Positions 1 through 7,961 of a stretch of 21,357 nucleotides of DNA are shown in pieces. The translations under genes and the position numbers were made by a program. The notes under the pieces were generated by a model. That model was not told where the DNA came from, searched no databases, and saw only the letters and a list, made by a program, of their open reading frames with translations. Source of the DNA: Thiomargarita sp. (lineage in GTDB: Bacteria; Pseudomonadota; Gammaproteobacteria; Beggiatoales; Beggiatoaceae); NCBI GenBank assembly GCA_030635005.1, contig DAOVZS010000013.1, forward strand, positions 1 through 21,357, given 5' to 3'. The stretch's first letter is position 1. Each line of letters opens with the position of its first letter.

Positions 1-2270
1 ATAAGGAGATCAGAGGTGGTATCAAATTCTGTAATATTATCACTGATAAATAAGGCAGTACGTTGCCAATCACCTTGAGGAGAAGCGGGATAAGTCGCCA
101 CTTTATGCACTACTGCATCTAACTCAACTTGTGTTTGTACAGGAATACGCCCTAAAAACATATCAGGGAGTTGATCATCACCGCTAATACTGACAAACCA
201 ATTATCACGTGACGTCTCTCCTGCTATATACGTATGAAATGTGGGGGTAGGTAGATAATTGATACCATGTCCTAATTCGTTCAAAGTATCTTGATTGGCA
301 TCACCCACTAAGACGACATACGCCCGTGTTCCCCCATAATTATTATAAGCATAGCTCAGAAAATCCTTAATAGCTTGCAGATCTATCAAACCATGACTAA
401 ATTCATCATAAATATCAGACACTGGCACATCCATCACGTTTAAACCACGTGCTGCAATGATATTTTGAAATTCTGTGACGTCAAAGCTGTCATGATGAAT
501 GATAAAATAATCTACTTGATGACAGGCAGTTTGTAATACTTTGGCAGGCATATCTAAACTTATTTCTGCAGGTGAAAGCAAATTATCTGTTAAACTGAAA
601 GCATAAAAGGCTTTAGCGCCCGTTTCTGTATACTCTAATTGATACGCTTCTGTATTATTATCTGTGATAACCACGCCTGTCAATGCGACGACTTGTTGCG
701 GATGAGTCACATCAAGTACTAATAAATCAGATTGGGTAAAACCAGACACTGTCATTTGATATTGTGCGATTGATTCTGTTTTAAAATGCAATTGATTTTG
801 TGTTGTCTGTGTGGTGGCTAAATAGTCAATTTCTGCCCAGTTAAGCATCACAGTATCGACTGTTGCACCTGTATCTCCTACTGAGAGTAACGTTAATGTA
901 TTTGTACCTTCTAATAATTGAGATTGTGGAATTGTCACTTCTTGCAAAAACACTGCTTGCCCATTCCATTCAGCATCACTAATTTCAATATCATTCAGTA
1001 AAATTTTTGTATGATGATCAGGTGCAATAAAAATGGTATCTGTTCTTCCCTGTAACATGATACGAACGGTTGCATTTCCTGTTGTTTCAGCAACAAAGGG
1101 TAACTCTATTGTAATATCTTTGGATTCAGTGGCCGCTATTGTTTCCCAAAATAAATGATCTTTACCAATACTCTCATTCATTCTTTCCCAGTATATAAGG
1201 TTTTTTTCAACATGTACTGTTTGTTTAGAAGCAGTCAACTGAGGCACGAGGGTAATTGGCGTCGCCTCTCTAAATTGAACACGTGTGCCCCCATTAATAT
1301 TAAGAGATAACCAATAAATATTGTGACGCGTATAATGTGTTTCTATCGATTCCGCATAAAAATACAAAACATCATTAGGTCCAAATAAACCATCTTCCCC
1401 CCCTGCAATAAATAGGGCAATGCTGTTGCCTTGATGTGTTAAATCAAGCTCATGTGCTGATAAACCTGGAATATTTAAAGGCCCTAATGTGTCTTCTACC
1501 ACCTGTAACACTTCAGCATATGTCAGTGTATAGACACCTGTTTTATCAATACGCAATTTAATGGCAATAGGCGGTGTTGGACAATCTAATCTTGCAGAAG
1601 CGGTACGCTGTAGTATGCGTTGGCTGGTGCTATCATTAATGAGTAAATGGTGTAACATTTGGTCAAAAGCAGCAGATTGTTCTTGTACCTGCTGAGAAGT
1701 GCGCGTATTATTTATAAAATTTATTTTGACGCGTAAACGTTTGTATACTTCAATTGTGCGTGTCACAGGATTATGTCGTACAGGAAAAAACTGTATTTGG
1801 GCTACATTTTGATCGCGAATTTTGCCTGTCATGCCAATTTTAGCAGTTATTGCCGGCAATAATCGGTCATCCTGATAACTGTGTGCATTTTCAATGTATA
1901 AAGCCTGTTCAATATTGTCGGGATTAAAAGTGGGGACGGGGGGTAATAAGTAACCCATTTGTGTTTCAAATTCAGAATCTAATATTTCTAATTGTATGTG
2001 ACTATTATCAGGAATAGCAATGAATACGCCCCGAAAAGGCAATTCGGGATCTCCAACGTCACTCATAGAACCTGTGCCTGCAATGGATAAGGCTTGATAC
2101 CACTTACCAGACAATTGTTGTTCAGAAATAACGGGTGTAGACAGTATTAACTCTAAAATAACAGATTGGGCGTTAGACTCAATGACAGTGATCTCTGTGG
2201 CATAACTTGGGACAATAAATAGACTGATTAAAAGTCCCCCCAAACATCTTAATATGGGTGATTTTGACAT
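1..2270 (-). CDS. Gingipain-type C25 family cysteine peptidase, secreted (3' end cut by window edge)
   Basis: The frame is open from an ATG at 2270 to the left edge, giving 756 codons with no stop. Residues 1-24 form a signal peptide (basic start, hydrophobic core LLISLFIV, likely cleavage after SYA). The next ~200 residues resemble the C25 propeptide, including an EVYKRLRVKI-like strand. The middle region carries the family pattern NWAEIDY (477-483) followed by a LLVLDVTHP strand. The start of the protease domain shows VDYFIIHH, VLVGDAN (D657) and GDDQLPDMFLGRIPV (about 697-711), the usual order in C25 enzymes. The catalytic His and Cys would lie past the left edge, so activity cannot be judged. 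The product is probably exported across the inner membrane and may be surface-bound or secreted. The gene is divergent from the porin across 83 bases, and its ribosome binding site is weak. Family call is firm; substrate and active-site state are unknown. Confidence 0.85.
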   Translation of the reverse strand, partial: MSKSPILRCLGGLLISLFIVPSYATEITVIESNAQSVILELILSTPVISEQQLSGKWYQALSIAGTGSMSDVGDPELPFRGVFIAIPDNSHIQLEILDSEFETQMGYLLPPVPTFNPDNIEQALYIENAHSYQDDRLLPAITAKIGMTGKIRDQNVAQIQFFPVRHNPVTRTIEVYKRLRVKINFINNTRTSQQVQEQSAAFDQMLHHLLINDSTSQRILQRTASARLDCPTPPIAIKLRIDKTGVYTLTYAEVLQVVEDTLGPLNIPGLSAHELDLTHQGNSIALFIAGGEDGLFGPNDVLYFYAESIETHYTRHNIYWLSLNINGGTRVQFREATPITLVPQLTASKQTVHVEKNLIYWERMNESIGKDHLFWETIAATESKDITIELPFVAETTGNATVRIMLQGRTDTIFIAPDHHTKILLNDIEISDAEWNGQAVFLQEVTIPQSQLLEGTNTLTLLSVGDTGATVDTVMLNWAEIDYLATTQTTQNQLHFKTESIAQYQMTVSGFTQSDLLVLDVTHPQQVVALTGVVITDNNTEAYQLEYTETGAKAFYAFSLTDNLLSPAEISLDMPAKVLQTACHQVDYFIIHHDSFDVTEFQNIIAARGLNVMDVPVSDIYDEFSHGLIDLQAIKDFLSYAYNNYGGTRAYVVLVGDANQDTLNELGHGINYLPTPTFHTYIAGETSRDNWFVSISGDDQLPDMFLGRIPVQTQVELDAVVHKVATYPASPQGDWQRTALFISDNITEFDTTSDLL

Positions 2271-2353
2271 AATATTTTTGGTCTCATTAATGAACACTCT
2301 TCAAAAAATGATATAATAACACACTAACATCATTTCAAATAGGAGCAAAACAG
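2271..2353. promoter_or_regulatory. Divergent intergenic region with putative porin promoter
   Basis: This 83-base gap separates the C25 peptidase gene (minus) from the porin gene (plus). A perfect -10 hexamer TATAAT lies at 2312-2317 on the plus strand, 36 bases before the porin ATG. No good -35 is visible; TGAACA at 2291-2296 is the nearest but sits 15 bases away. A 10-base palindrome TCATTAATGA at 2284-2293 overlaps the place a -35 should be and could be a repressor site or chance in AT-rich DNA. A clear Shine-Dalgarno AGGAGC at 2341-2346 precedes the ATG at 2354. Confidence 0.4.
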
Positions 2354-3580
2354 ATGATTAATAGTAAATTTCCTATACTAGTTGCTACAGCCTTAGCACT
2401 TCCTATCGTCACATACGCTGATATTAAGATTTATGGTCAAATTGGGGCGGAAGCAGCGAGTGTGGAATACGCAGGCGGTGAAGCGGGGGTTAATAGAGGT
2501 GTTATCAGTAATAGCCTTTCCTTTACAAAAGACTCTGATAATATGGATCGTCAAACGTTAACACGAGATCGATACGGTAGCATTCTCAATGATGGTCCTA
2601 ACCTTATTGGTTTAGATTTCACGGGGAAAGACAAAATACAAGGTTTAACCCCTGTTGCTCGTTATCGGACTACTTTTCATACTACTAATAATTCAGGATT
2701 CAATCCAGGATTAGAAGCGTGGGTAGGCTTAAAAAATTCATTTTTTCAAATGAAATATGGGAAATTGCGGGGAGCTTACCGAAATGCGAAAGGCCTGATT
2801 GATCCTTGGATATATACTTCTATGCAAGCCCGGGGAACAGGGGGTGGTTTATCAAGTGGACGATATAACGAGGTACATTGGAATTGGAATGAAACGGGAA
2901 GGCGTGATGTGGTGGCACAAGACGATGGCACAGTGGGAATTGAACATGGACGAGCTATCGACACTTCCGGTTTAATCCATAATAGTGATATTCCTGGTGC
3001 GTTGGAACTTGGAATAAAGCAAGGTCCTTTTGGAGCAAGATTACAAATTATGGGTGATGATGCAGCTGATAAGAATGGTGGTAATCTGGAATTAAAATTT
3101 ACCCTACCAAATTTGGTTGTTTGGAGTCATGCTGCTTATTTTGATCAAGGTGAGAATGCAAATGATTTAATTGGGGGAGCACAATGGAATAATGAAACTT
3201 TCTTTAACTGGAAAGCCGGTGTTCAATATCGGGTAATCACCTCTTTAAAACTGGCCATTCAATACGAAAAAGCTGAATTGGGTACTTTTGATAATAATCC
3301 TAATGGCGGGCAATACTTGATCACTTCTTTTGATTACACCGCTAACAGTATTACCTTTGCAGGTTGGATATCTAAGTATTTTTCTGATATTGAAGAACAG
3401 CATAAATTGATGGATATTGATGGTCAAATTTTAGATGAAGATGTGGTAAGTTGGACGCTTGGGGTTAAATATCATTTTAACAAAGATGCTCATGTCTTCA
3501 TAGGTTATCGTGATACAAACAGCGATAATGACTATCGTGATGAAAATGTGGTGTCTGCTGGTATGCTTTATAAATTTTAA
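2354..3580 (+). CDS. Outer-membrane porin (Gram-negative general porin type)
   Basis: The 408-residue product has a signal peptide (residues 1-22, cleavage after TYA) and a mature N-terminus that starts at once with a beta strand (DIKIYGQIGAEA), as general porins do. The body is rich in Gly, Asn, Asp and alternating aromatic residues, with repeated strand-like segments such as LKLAIQYEKAEL, WTLGVKYHF and HVFIGYRDTNSDNDY. It ends in ...SAGMLYKF; a C-terminal Phe is the usual BAM assembly signal. It should fold as a trimeric beta-barrel letting small solutes into the periplasm. The start is fixed by AGGAGC seven bases upstream. Only 24 bases separate it from the symporter gene, so the two are probably co-transcribed and may serve one substrate across both membranes, which is inference. 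Its ligand cannot be read from sequence. Confidence 0.85.
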   Translation: MINSKFPILVATALALPIVTYADIKIYGQIGAEAASVEYAGGEAGVNRGVISNSLSFTKDSDNMDRQTLTRDRYGSILNDGPNLIGLDFTGKDKIQGLTPVARYRTTFHTTNNSGFNPGLEAWVGLKNSFFQMKYGKLRGAYRNAKGLIDPWIYTSMQARGTGGGLSSGRYNEVHWNWNETGRRDVVAQDDGTVGIEHGRAIDTSGLIHNSDIPGALELGIKQGPFGARLQIMGDDAADKNGGNLELKFTLPNLVVWSHAAYFDQGENANDLIGGAQWNNETFFNWKAGVQYRVITSLKLAIQYEKAELGTFDNNPNGGQYLITSFDYTANSITFAGWISKYFSDIEEQHKLMDIDGQILDEDVVSWTLGVKYHFNKDAHVFIGYRDTNSDNDYRDENVVSAGMLYKF

Positions 3581-3604
3581 TAACTCTTTGGAGAAAATTT
3601 TGAT

Positions 3605-5569
3605 ATGGAACCCAAAATTATTTGGTTGTTCATTTTTGTGACTTTATATTGGTCATATTGCATTTTTTGGGGCATTAAAGGTGCTCTTTCCGCTAAAACT
3701 GCCAGTGATTATTTTATTGCTGGACGTTCAATTTCCGTATGGGTTTTTGTGCTGGCGGCTACCGCTACCTCATTTTCTGGTTGGACGTTTATGGGACATC
3801 CCGGATTATTGTATCGTGATGGATTTCAATATGCATACGCCTCTTTTTATGCGATTACCATTCCATTTACAGGGGTTATTTTCTTAAAACGGCAATGGAT
3901 GTTAGGCAAACATTTTGGTTTTATTACACCCGGTGAGATGTTAGCGACTTATTTTAAGTCTGATTCTGTACGTATTCTGGTTGTTTTAGTAGCCCTTGTC
4001 TTTTCTATCCCTTATTTAGGTATTCAATTGCGTGCTTCTGGTTTCCTATTTAATGTGCTGACTGATGGTATTTTAGATATTAATGTGGGCATGTGGTTAC
4101 TGTCTGGCGTTGTGATTTTATACGTTGCTTCAGGTGGTTTACGAGCCGTGGCGTATGTCGATACGTTACAAGCTATTTTGCTTGCCTTAGGTATTGTCGC
4201 GATTGGGATTATTGCGATGCACTATGTCGGTGGTTGGAACCAGTTGAATGAAGGGATTAATGCATTGGCACAAATGGATACTAACCGAACACCGGATGGC
4301 TATAGTCATTATATTGCGATACCTGGGGTTATCCAATTTGTCAGTAATGGTCCCAGTGCGATGGGCGGGCAGTGGACAGGTATTATGATTTTGACCTATA
4401 TGTTTGCTTTAATGGGCATTCAATCAGCCCCTGCTTTCACCATGTGGTCATTTGCGAATCGTAGCCCGAAACCCTTTGCACCGCAACAAGTCTGGGCTTC
4501 TTCTTTTGTTATTGGATTTATTCTGTTTGTATTCACAGCGATGCAAGGGCTAGGAGCTCACTTTTTAGGGGCAGATTTAACATTTTTAGCAGCACATCCT
4601 GAACTCGTGAATAATGTGATGGGAACGGGCTTAAATGGTCTCGATCTCATGGATTCAGAAGGAAAACAGGGTATGTTAGTCCCTCAATTGATTAGCCTCA
4701 TTTCTGAAAGTGCGCCTTGGTTAGTGGGCATCTTATCAGTGTGTGCACTTGCAGCGATGCAGTCTACTGGAGCTGCTTATATGTCTACAGCAGGGGGGAT
4801 GTTGACCCGTGATATTTTAAAACACTATATTCTACCCAACGCAACACATGGTCAACAAAAATTTTGGGGACGTATAGGAGTTGTTGTGATTGTATTATTA
4901 GCTTTGGTTGTGGCTACAACTGCTAAAGATGCTTTAGTGTTATTGGGTGGACTTGCAGTTGCTTATGGTTTTCAAATGTTGCCTGCTTTGATTGCCGTAT
5001 GTTGGTGGCCATTTTTGACGCGACAGGGTATTGTGGTCGGTTTGATTGCAGGTTTACTGGCAGTCACAATGACTGAAAATATAGGGGCAACTCTTTTCGG
5101 TGTTTTAGGCATGGATCCATTATGGGGACGGTGGCCTTTAACGATACATTCAGCAGGTTGGGGTATCTTTTTTAATTTAGGACTTGCCGTGATCGTATCT
5201 GCGATGACTCAAAATAAAGAAGCCTTAGCACACCGTATGACTTTTCACAACTTTTTACGTGAACATGCCAGTTTACCTGAAGCCAAAAAAGCGTTGGTTC
5301 CCATTGCGTGGATTATTACAATTGTGTGGTTTTTCTTCGGAATTGGTCCGGGTGCTGTGATTGGTAACTGGATATTTGGTAATCCAAATGATGCCAGTAC
5401 TTGGTTATTTGGTATACCTTCTATTTGGGCGTGGCAATTACTATGGTGGGCTTTAGGTGTGTTCATGATGTGGTTTTTAGCTTACAAAATGGAATTATCT
5501 ACGGTACCTCATAAAAAAGTCATCCCTTTATATGATGATATTGGTGATGTGCATGTTGATAAAGCTTAA
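3605..5569 (+). CDS. Sodium:solute symporter (SSF family)
   Basis: This 654-residue, highly hydrophobic protein has a dozen or more membrane-spanning stretches. The N-terminal part carries SSF hallmarks: SDYFIAGRSISVW (about 34-46) and ATATSFSGWTFMG (about 52-64). The signature GGLRAVAYVDTLQA lies at about 177-190. SSF proteins use the sodium gradient to import small solutes such as amino acids, sugars, carboxylates or pantothenate; the sequence does not say which. The C-terminal part (about 560-654) adds further membrane segments and a short polar tail, making it longer than the ~500-residue PutP type. A GGAG at 3590-3593 serves as ribosome binding site with a slightly long spacer. It is the second gene of a likely two-gene unit with the porin and is followed by a hairpin without a clear T-run. 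Confidence 0.88.
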   Translation: MEPKIIWLFIFVTLYWSYCIFWGIKGALSAKTASDYFIAGRSISVWVFVLAATATSFSGWTFMGHPGLLYRDGFQYAYASFYAITIPFTGVIFLKRQWMLGKHFGFITPGEMLATYFKSDSVRILVVLVALVFSIPYLGIQLRASGFLFNVLTDGILDINVGMWLLSGVVILYVASGGLRAVAYVDTLQAILLALGIVAIGIIAMHYVGGWNQLNEGINALAQMDTNRTPDGYSHYIAIPGVIQFVSNGPSAMGGQWTGIMILTYMFALMGIQSAPAFTMWSFANRSPKPFAPQQVWASSFVIGFILFVFTAMQGLGAHFLGADLTFLAAHPELVNNVMGTGLNGLDLMDSEGKQGMLVPQLISLISESAPWLVGILSVCALAAMQSTGAAYMSTAGGMLTRDILKHYILPNATHGQQKFWGRIGVVVIVLLALVVATTAKDALVLLGGLAVAYGFQMLPALIAVCWWPFLTRQGIVVGLIAGLLAVTMTENIGATLFGVLGMDPLWGRWPLTIHSAGWGIFFNLGLAVIVSAMTQNKEALAHRMTFHNFLREHASLPEAKKALVPIAWIITIVWFFFGIGPGAVIGNWIFGNPNDASTWLFGIPSIWAWQLLWWALGVFMMWFLAYKMELSTVPHKKVIPLYDDIGDVHVDKA

Positions 5570-5585
5570 TTGACATGTATGTACG

Positions 5586-5606
5586 CTCTCCTGGATTTTA
5601 GGAGAG
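5586..5606 (+). terminator. Putative terminator hairpin after the symporter gene
   Basis: CTCTCCT (5586-5592) pairs perfectly with AGGAGAG (5600-5606) around a 7-base loop, 16 bases after the symporter stop codon. Two further outer pairs (G-T, then C-G) are possible. No T-run follows (TGATAATTC), so it is not a canonical intrinsic terminator. It may stabilise the mRNA 3' end or only weakly terminate. The rest of 5607-5683 holds nothing I can name. Confidence 0.4.
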
Positions 5607-5683
5607 TGATAATTCAGGTATAAAGATATCTGTAAATTCTGATTCTAACAAGATTTGTTCTTAACTATGGATACCTGTATCTC

Positions 5684-6154
5684 ATGTATATTGATTTCAT
5701 TTGTGTGGGACAAAAAATGCCTGTGTGGGTAAAAACAGCTTTTGAAGACTATGCAAAACGATTACCTGCAAATTATCACTTTAAATTGATTGAAATTCCT
5801 TTACGAAAACGTCTTAAAACTGCTAACATCATTCATTTGCAACAGCAAGAAAGTGAGAAAATGTTAGCAGCGATTAAACAAGATGCCTATGTTATCGCTC
5901 TTGATGAACATGGAAAATCATGGAATAGTGTACAATTATCACATCATTTAAAATCTTGGATACAAGATTATAATAGAATAGCCTTATTAGTAGGAGGTCC
6001 CGAAGGCTTATCAACAGAATGTCTACAAAAAACACAACAACATTGGTCATTATCTACATTAACTTTTCCACATCAAATGGTACGCGTCATTGTTGCCGAA
6101 CAATTATACCGTGCATGGAGTATATTGAATAATCACCCTTATCATCGGGTTTGA
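5684..6154 (+). CDS. rlmH: 23S rRNA (pseudouridine1915-N3)-methyltransferase RlmH
   Basis: The 156-residue product matches RlmH in length (E. coli 155) and motifs. It has an N-terminal strand YIDFICVGQKMPVWV and the SAM-binding SPOUT knot with LLVGGPEGL (102-109). It also has FPHQMVRVIVAEQLYRAWSI (128-147) and the conserved terminus HPYHR (151-155). RlmH acts as a homodimer in the cytosol and methylates the pseudouridine at 23S rRNA position 1915 on assembled ribosomes, using SAM. The gene is usually beside rsfS in proteobacteria, but here maf follows after 4 bases and no rsfS is present. The upstream sequence has no clear Shine-Dalgarno; the ATG is chosen because MYIDFICVG matches the family N-terminus. 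Confidence 0.95.
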   Translation: MYIDFICVGQKMPVWVKTAFEDYAKRLPANYHFKLIEIPLRKRLKTANIIHLQQQESEKMLAAIKQDAYVIALDEHGKSWNSVQLSHHLKSWIQDYNRIALLVGGPEGLSTECLQKTQQHWSLSTLTFPHQMVRVIVAEQLYRAWSILNNHPYHRV

Positions 6155-6158
6155 TATT

Positions 6159-6725
6159 ATGATTTATCTCGCTTCTTTATCACCCCGTAGATGTGAATTA
6201 TTAGAACAAATCCATATTGAATACCAACAAGTCGCAATCAAAATTGATGAAACACCCTATCCAAATGAAATGCCACAAGCCTATGTCTCCCGTTTAGCTT
6301 TAACCAAAGCCATAGCTGGACGCTTAGCCGTATCTACAAGCCTTCCTGTATTAGGAGCCGATACAGTCATCGTATGTGAAGGACAATTATTTGGAAAACC
6401 AATAGATAAATCTGATGCAAAAAAAATGCTCAGACAATTATCAGGCAGAGGTCATCAAGTGATGACAGCGGTAGCATTGGTAAGTACAAAATATGAACGA
6501 CAACGTTTAAATATTAGCACTGTTTATTTTCGACATCTCTGCGAATCAGAGATACAAGCTTATGTGGATACCAATGAACCTTTGGATAAAGCAGGCAGTT
6601 ATGGCATTCAAGGACGAGCCAGTATCTTTATAGAACGTATTGAAGGCAGTTATTCCAGTGTAATGGGTTTGCCCTTATTTGATACTGCAATATTATTAAC
6701 AGAAAGTGGGATGGCAGTATTTTAA
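6159..6725 (+). CDS. maf: Maf/YhdE-type nucleoside triphosphate pyrophosphatase (likely dTTP/UTP)
   Basis: This is a 188-residue Maf-family protein. The N-terminal substrate-binding motif LASLSPRRCELL (4-15) contains Ser and paired Arg. The catalytic region is LGADTV (65-70, Asp68), followed by LSGRGHQVMTAVAL (94-107). The segment DKAGSYGIQG (143-152) is typical of the YhdE branch, which hydrolyses dTTP, UTP and modified pyrimidine nucleotides to the monophosphate plus pyrophosphate. The biological role is nucleotide-pool cleaning and possibly control of division. It starts 4 bases after the rlmH stop codon, so the two form an operon. Family assignment is firm; substrate preference follows from the branch motif and is untested. 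Confidence 0.93.
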   Translation: MIYLASLSPRRCELLEQIHIEYQQVAIKIDETPYPNEMPQAYVSRLALTKAIAGRLAVSTSLPVLGADTVIVCEGQLFGKPIDKSDAKKMLRQLSGRGHQVMTAVALVSTKYERQRLNISTVYFRHLCESEIQAYVDTNEPLDKAGSYGIQGRASIFIERIEGSYSSVMGLPLFDTAILLTESGMAVF

Positions 6726-6732
6726 AGCAGGC

Positions 6733-6761
6733 TTGATCCGAGCACTTTAAGCCCTTATATA
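6733..6761 (+). promoter_or_regulatory. Putative promoter of the coiled-coil lipoprotein gene
   Basis: TTGATC (6733-6738) and TATATA (6756-6761) are separated by 17 bases and lie about 50 bases before the ATG at 6811. A second -10-like TATAAT overlaps at 6760-6765. GGCTT (6730-6734) and AAGCC (6749-6753) could form a weak hairpin with a 14-base loop over the same place. The match is modest in AT-rich DNA. Confidence 0.35.
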
Positions 6762-6810
6762 TAATAATTGTGATTTTTATTATTTTTACAGACTAAGGAA
6801 AAAAAGATTT

Positions 6811-7491
6811 ATGAAAAAATACCTATTACCAACAATCGTGTCATTAACTGCATGTAGCTATGTCATAGCACAAGAGCCAGTCACACCAGAAGTCGCCCCA
6901 CTTGTCATCACAGAACAGGTGCCCGCCCCCGTGCCCGCACAAACAGTAGCTCCTGTAAAAACAACATCACCTGCAATCACACAGCCTGCACCTAATCTGT
7001 CTATGCATACAGCAGTAGAACAACAGATTAAAATGATGGAACAACAAAAGGCTTTAATGATAAAAGAGATGGAACAACACAAAGCGCTCATGGTAAAAGA
7101 GATGCAACAACAAAGAGCACTTATGGAAAAACAGATTGCACAACAAAAAGCACAAATGAAACAAACACGGGAGAGTATCAATCAGATTCGACAAGCACAC
7201 AGTCCAGCAGAACGTCAGCGTTTAATGGATGAAATGCAAAAATGTCAACAAGAAATGCGTGAGCAAATGTGGAAAGAAAGTGGCATGATGCAAGAAGTAT
7301 ATAATACTCCTGCCCAACCCGTCTGGAGACATTCACAGATGCCACAATATGCGCCCAGAGTTCAGTATGCGAATCCTTATAATAGACCCAGATATTTCCG
7401 TAATTCCATGCAACAACATAGAAGCGTGATGGAAAAACGCTTGGAAAATATTGAAAATATGCTTAAAGAATTATTAGAAACCACGAAATAA
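6811..7491 (+). CDS. Putative exported lipoprotein with 11-residue coiled-coil repeats
   Basis: I do not recognise a named family. The 226-residue product begins with two lysines and a hydrophobic stretch ending in LTAC (12-15), a plausible lipobox with Cys15; Ser at +2 would favour the outer membrane. Cleavage by signal peptidase I after VIA (18-20) is the alternative. A Pro/Val/Ala-rich, extended linker follows (about 22-64). Residues 76-119 are four consecutive 11-residue repeats (MEQQKALMIKE and variants), very rich in Met, Gln and Lys, predicting a long coiled coil that continues to about 155. The C-terminal part has a Pro/Tyr/Arg-rich stretch (165-196), then a second short coil (LENIENMLKELLE). 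The ATG follows TAAGGAAAAAAAG, a fair ribosome binding site. A strong terminator closes the unit. A spacer or tether in the envelope is conceivable; the function is unknown. Confidence 0.75.
   Translation: MKKYLLPTIVSLTACSYVIAQEPVTPEVAPLVITEQVPAPVPAQTVAPVKTTSPAITQPAPNLSMHTAVEQQIKMMEQQKALMIKEMEQHKALMVKEMQQQRALMEKQIAQQKAQMKQTRESINQIRQAHSPAERQRLMDEMQKCQQEMREQMWKESGMMQEVYNTPAQPVWRHSQMPQYAPRVQYANPYNRPRYFRNSMQQHRSVMEKRLENIENMLKELLETTK
7036..7167 (+). repeat. Four tandem 33-base (11-residue) repeats
   Basis: Within the coiled-coil lipoprotein, codons 76-119 form four in-frame units: MEQQKALMIKE, MEQHKALMVKE, MQQQRALMEKQ and IAQQKAQMKQT. Units 1-3 keep the pattern M-x-Q-x-K/R-A-L-M-x-K and the last is degenerate. 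An 11-residue (hendecad) period favours a slightly right-handed or straight coiled coil rather than a classic heptad one. Confidence 0.85.
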
Positions 7492-7504
7492 ATAATTAAA
7501 CATC

Positions 7505-7540
7505 TCCGTTGTTCATAAGCAGAACAACGGATTTTTTCTT
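7505..7540 (+). terminator. Strong intrinsic terminator
   Basis: TCCGTTGTTC (7505-7514) pairs perfectly with GAACAACGGA (7522-7531) around a 7-base loop ATAAGCA. The stem is followed directly by TTTTTTCTTT. It lies 13 bases after the stop codon of the coiled-coil lipoprotein gene and separates it from the DUF4389-dnaE unit. Confidence 0.92.
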
Positions 7541-7581
7541 TAATCCATTCCTTCCTACCCAATCAAAAAGAGTATCCAATA

Positions 7582-7944
7582 ATGAAAGAAGATCTCAGAG
7601 AAAAAATACGAGAAAATCTACTATCAGGAAGTACTTGGTTAAGATTTATTTTTATGGTCTTGTATGCAATCATGTTTTATTTTGCCATATGGATTGTAGG
7701 CATCATGATACTGTTTCAATTTGGAGTAGTGCTTTTAACAGGAAAACTGAATGAACGCATACTTCCAGTTGGTTTAAGTTTGAGTACATATATTCATCAA
7801 ATACTATTATATCTGACTTATAATAGTGATGAAGAACCCTTTCCGTTTAGCAGTTGGCCCAGCATACCCGAATATAACATCGAGGAAAAGGTAGTCACAC
7901 TCAATAAAGAACCAGAACCACCGCAAAAGCCGCCAGCAGAATAA
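7582..7944 (+). CDS. DUF4389 family inner-membrane protein
   Basis: The 120-residue product matches the DUF4389 pattern. It has an N-terminal amphipathic segment, then WLRFIFMVLYAIMFYFAIW and the continuation VGIMILFQFGVVLLTGKLNE, which give two closely spaced membrane helices (about 20-58). A conserved ILPVGLSLSTYIHQILLYLTYNSDEEPFPFS block (about 62-90) leads into a Glu/Pro-rich cytoplasmic-like tail. The family is common in gamma- and betaproteobacteria, and its function is unknown. The gene begins after the strong terminator and ends 17 bases before dnaE, so the two may be co-transcribed. No distinct promoter is obvious in 7541-7581, and the ribosome binding site is weak. Confidence 0.82.
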   Translation: MKEDLREKIRENLLSGSTWLRFIFMVLYAIMFYFAIWIVGIMILFQFGVVLLTGKLNERILPVGLSLSTYIHQILLYLTYNSDEEPFPFSSWPSIPEYNIEEKVVTLNKEPEPPQKPPAE

Positions 7945-7961
7945 TGATTGCTTAATCACTT

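Noticed and set aside
5570..5575. TTGACA as a -35 element after the symporter gene
   Set aside because: No matching -10 lies 16-18 bases downstream; the area is occupied by the hairpin stem.
5615..5677. CAGGTAT (5615-5621) and ATACCTG (5671-5677) inverted repeat before rlmH
   Set aside because: Only 7 bases with a 49-base loop; expected by chance in AT-rich DNA and no T-run or known motif supports it.
6858..7181. Cys/Ser-rich minus-strand reading frame opposite the coiled-coil lipoprotein gene
   Set aside because: It is the antisense shadow of the Met/Gln/Ala repeat codons and has no ribosome binding site or family resemblance.
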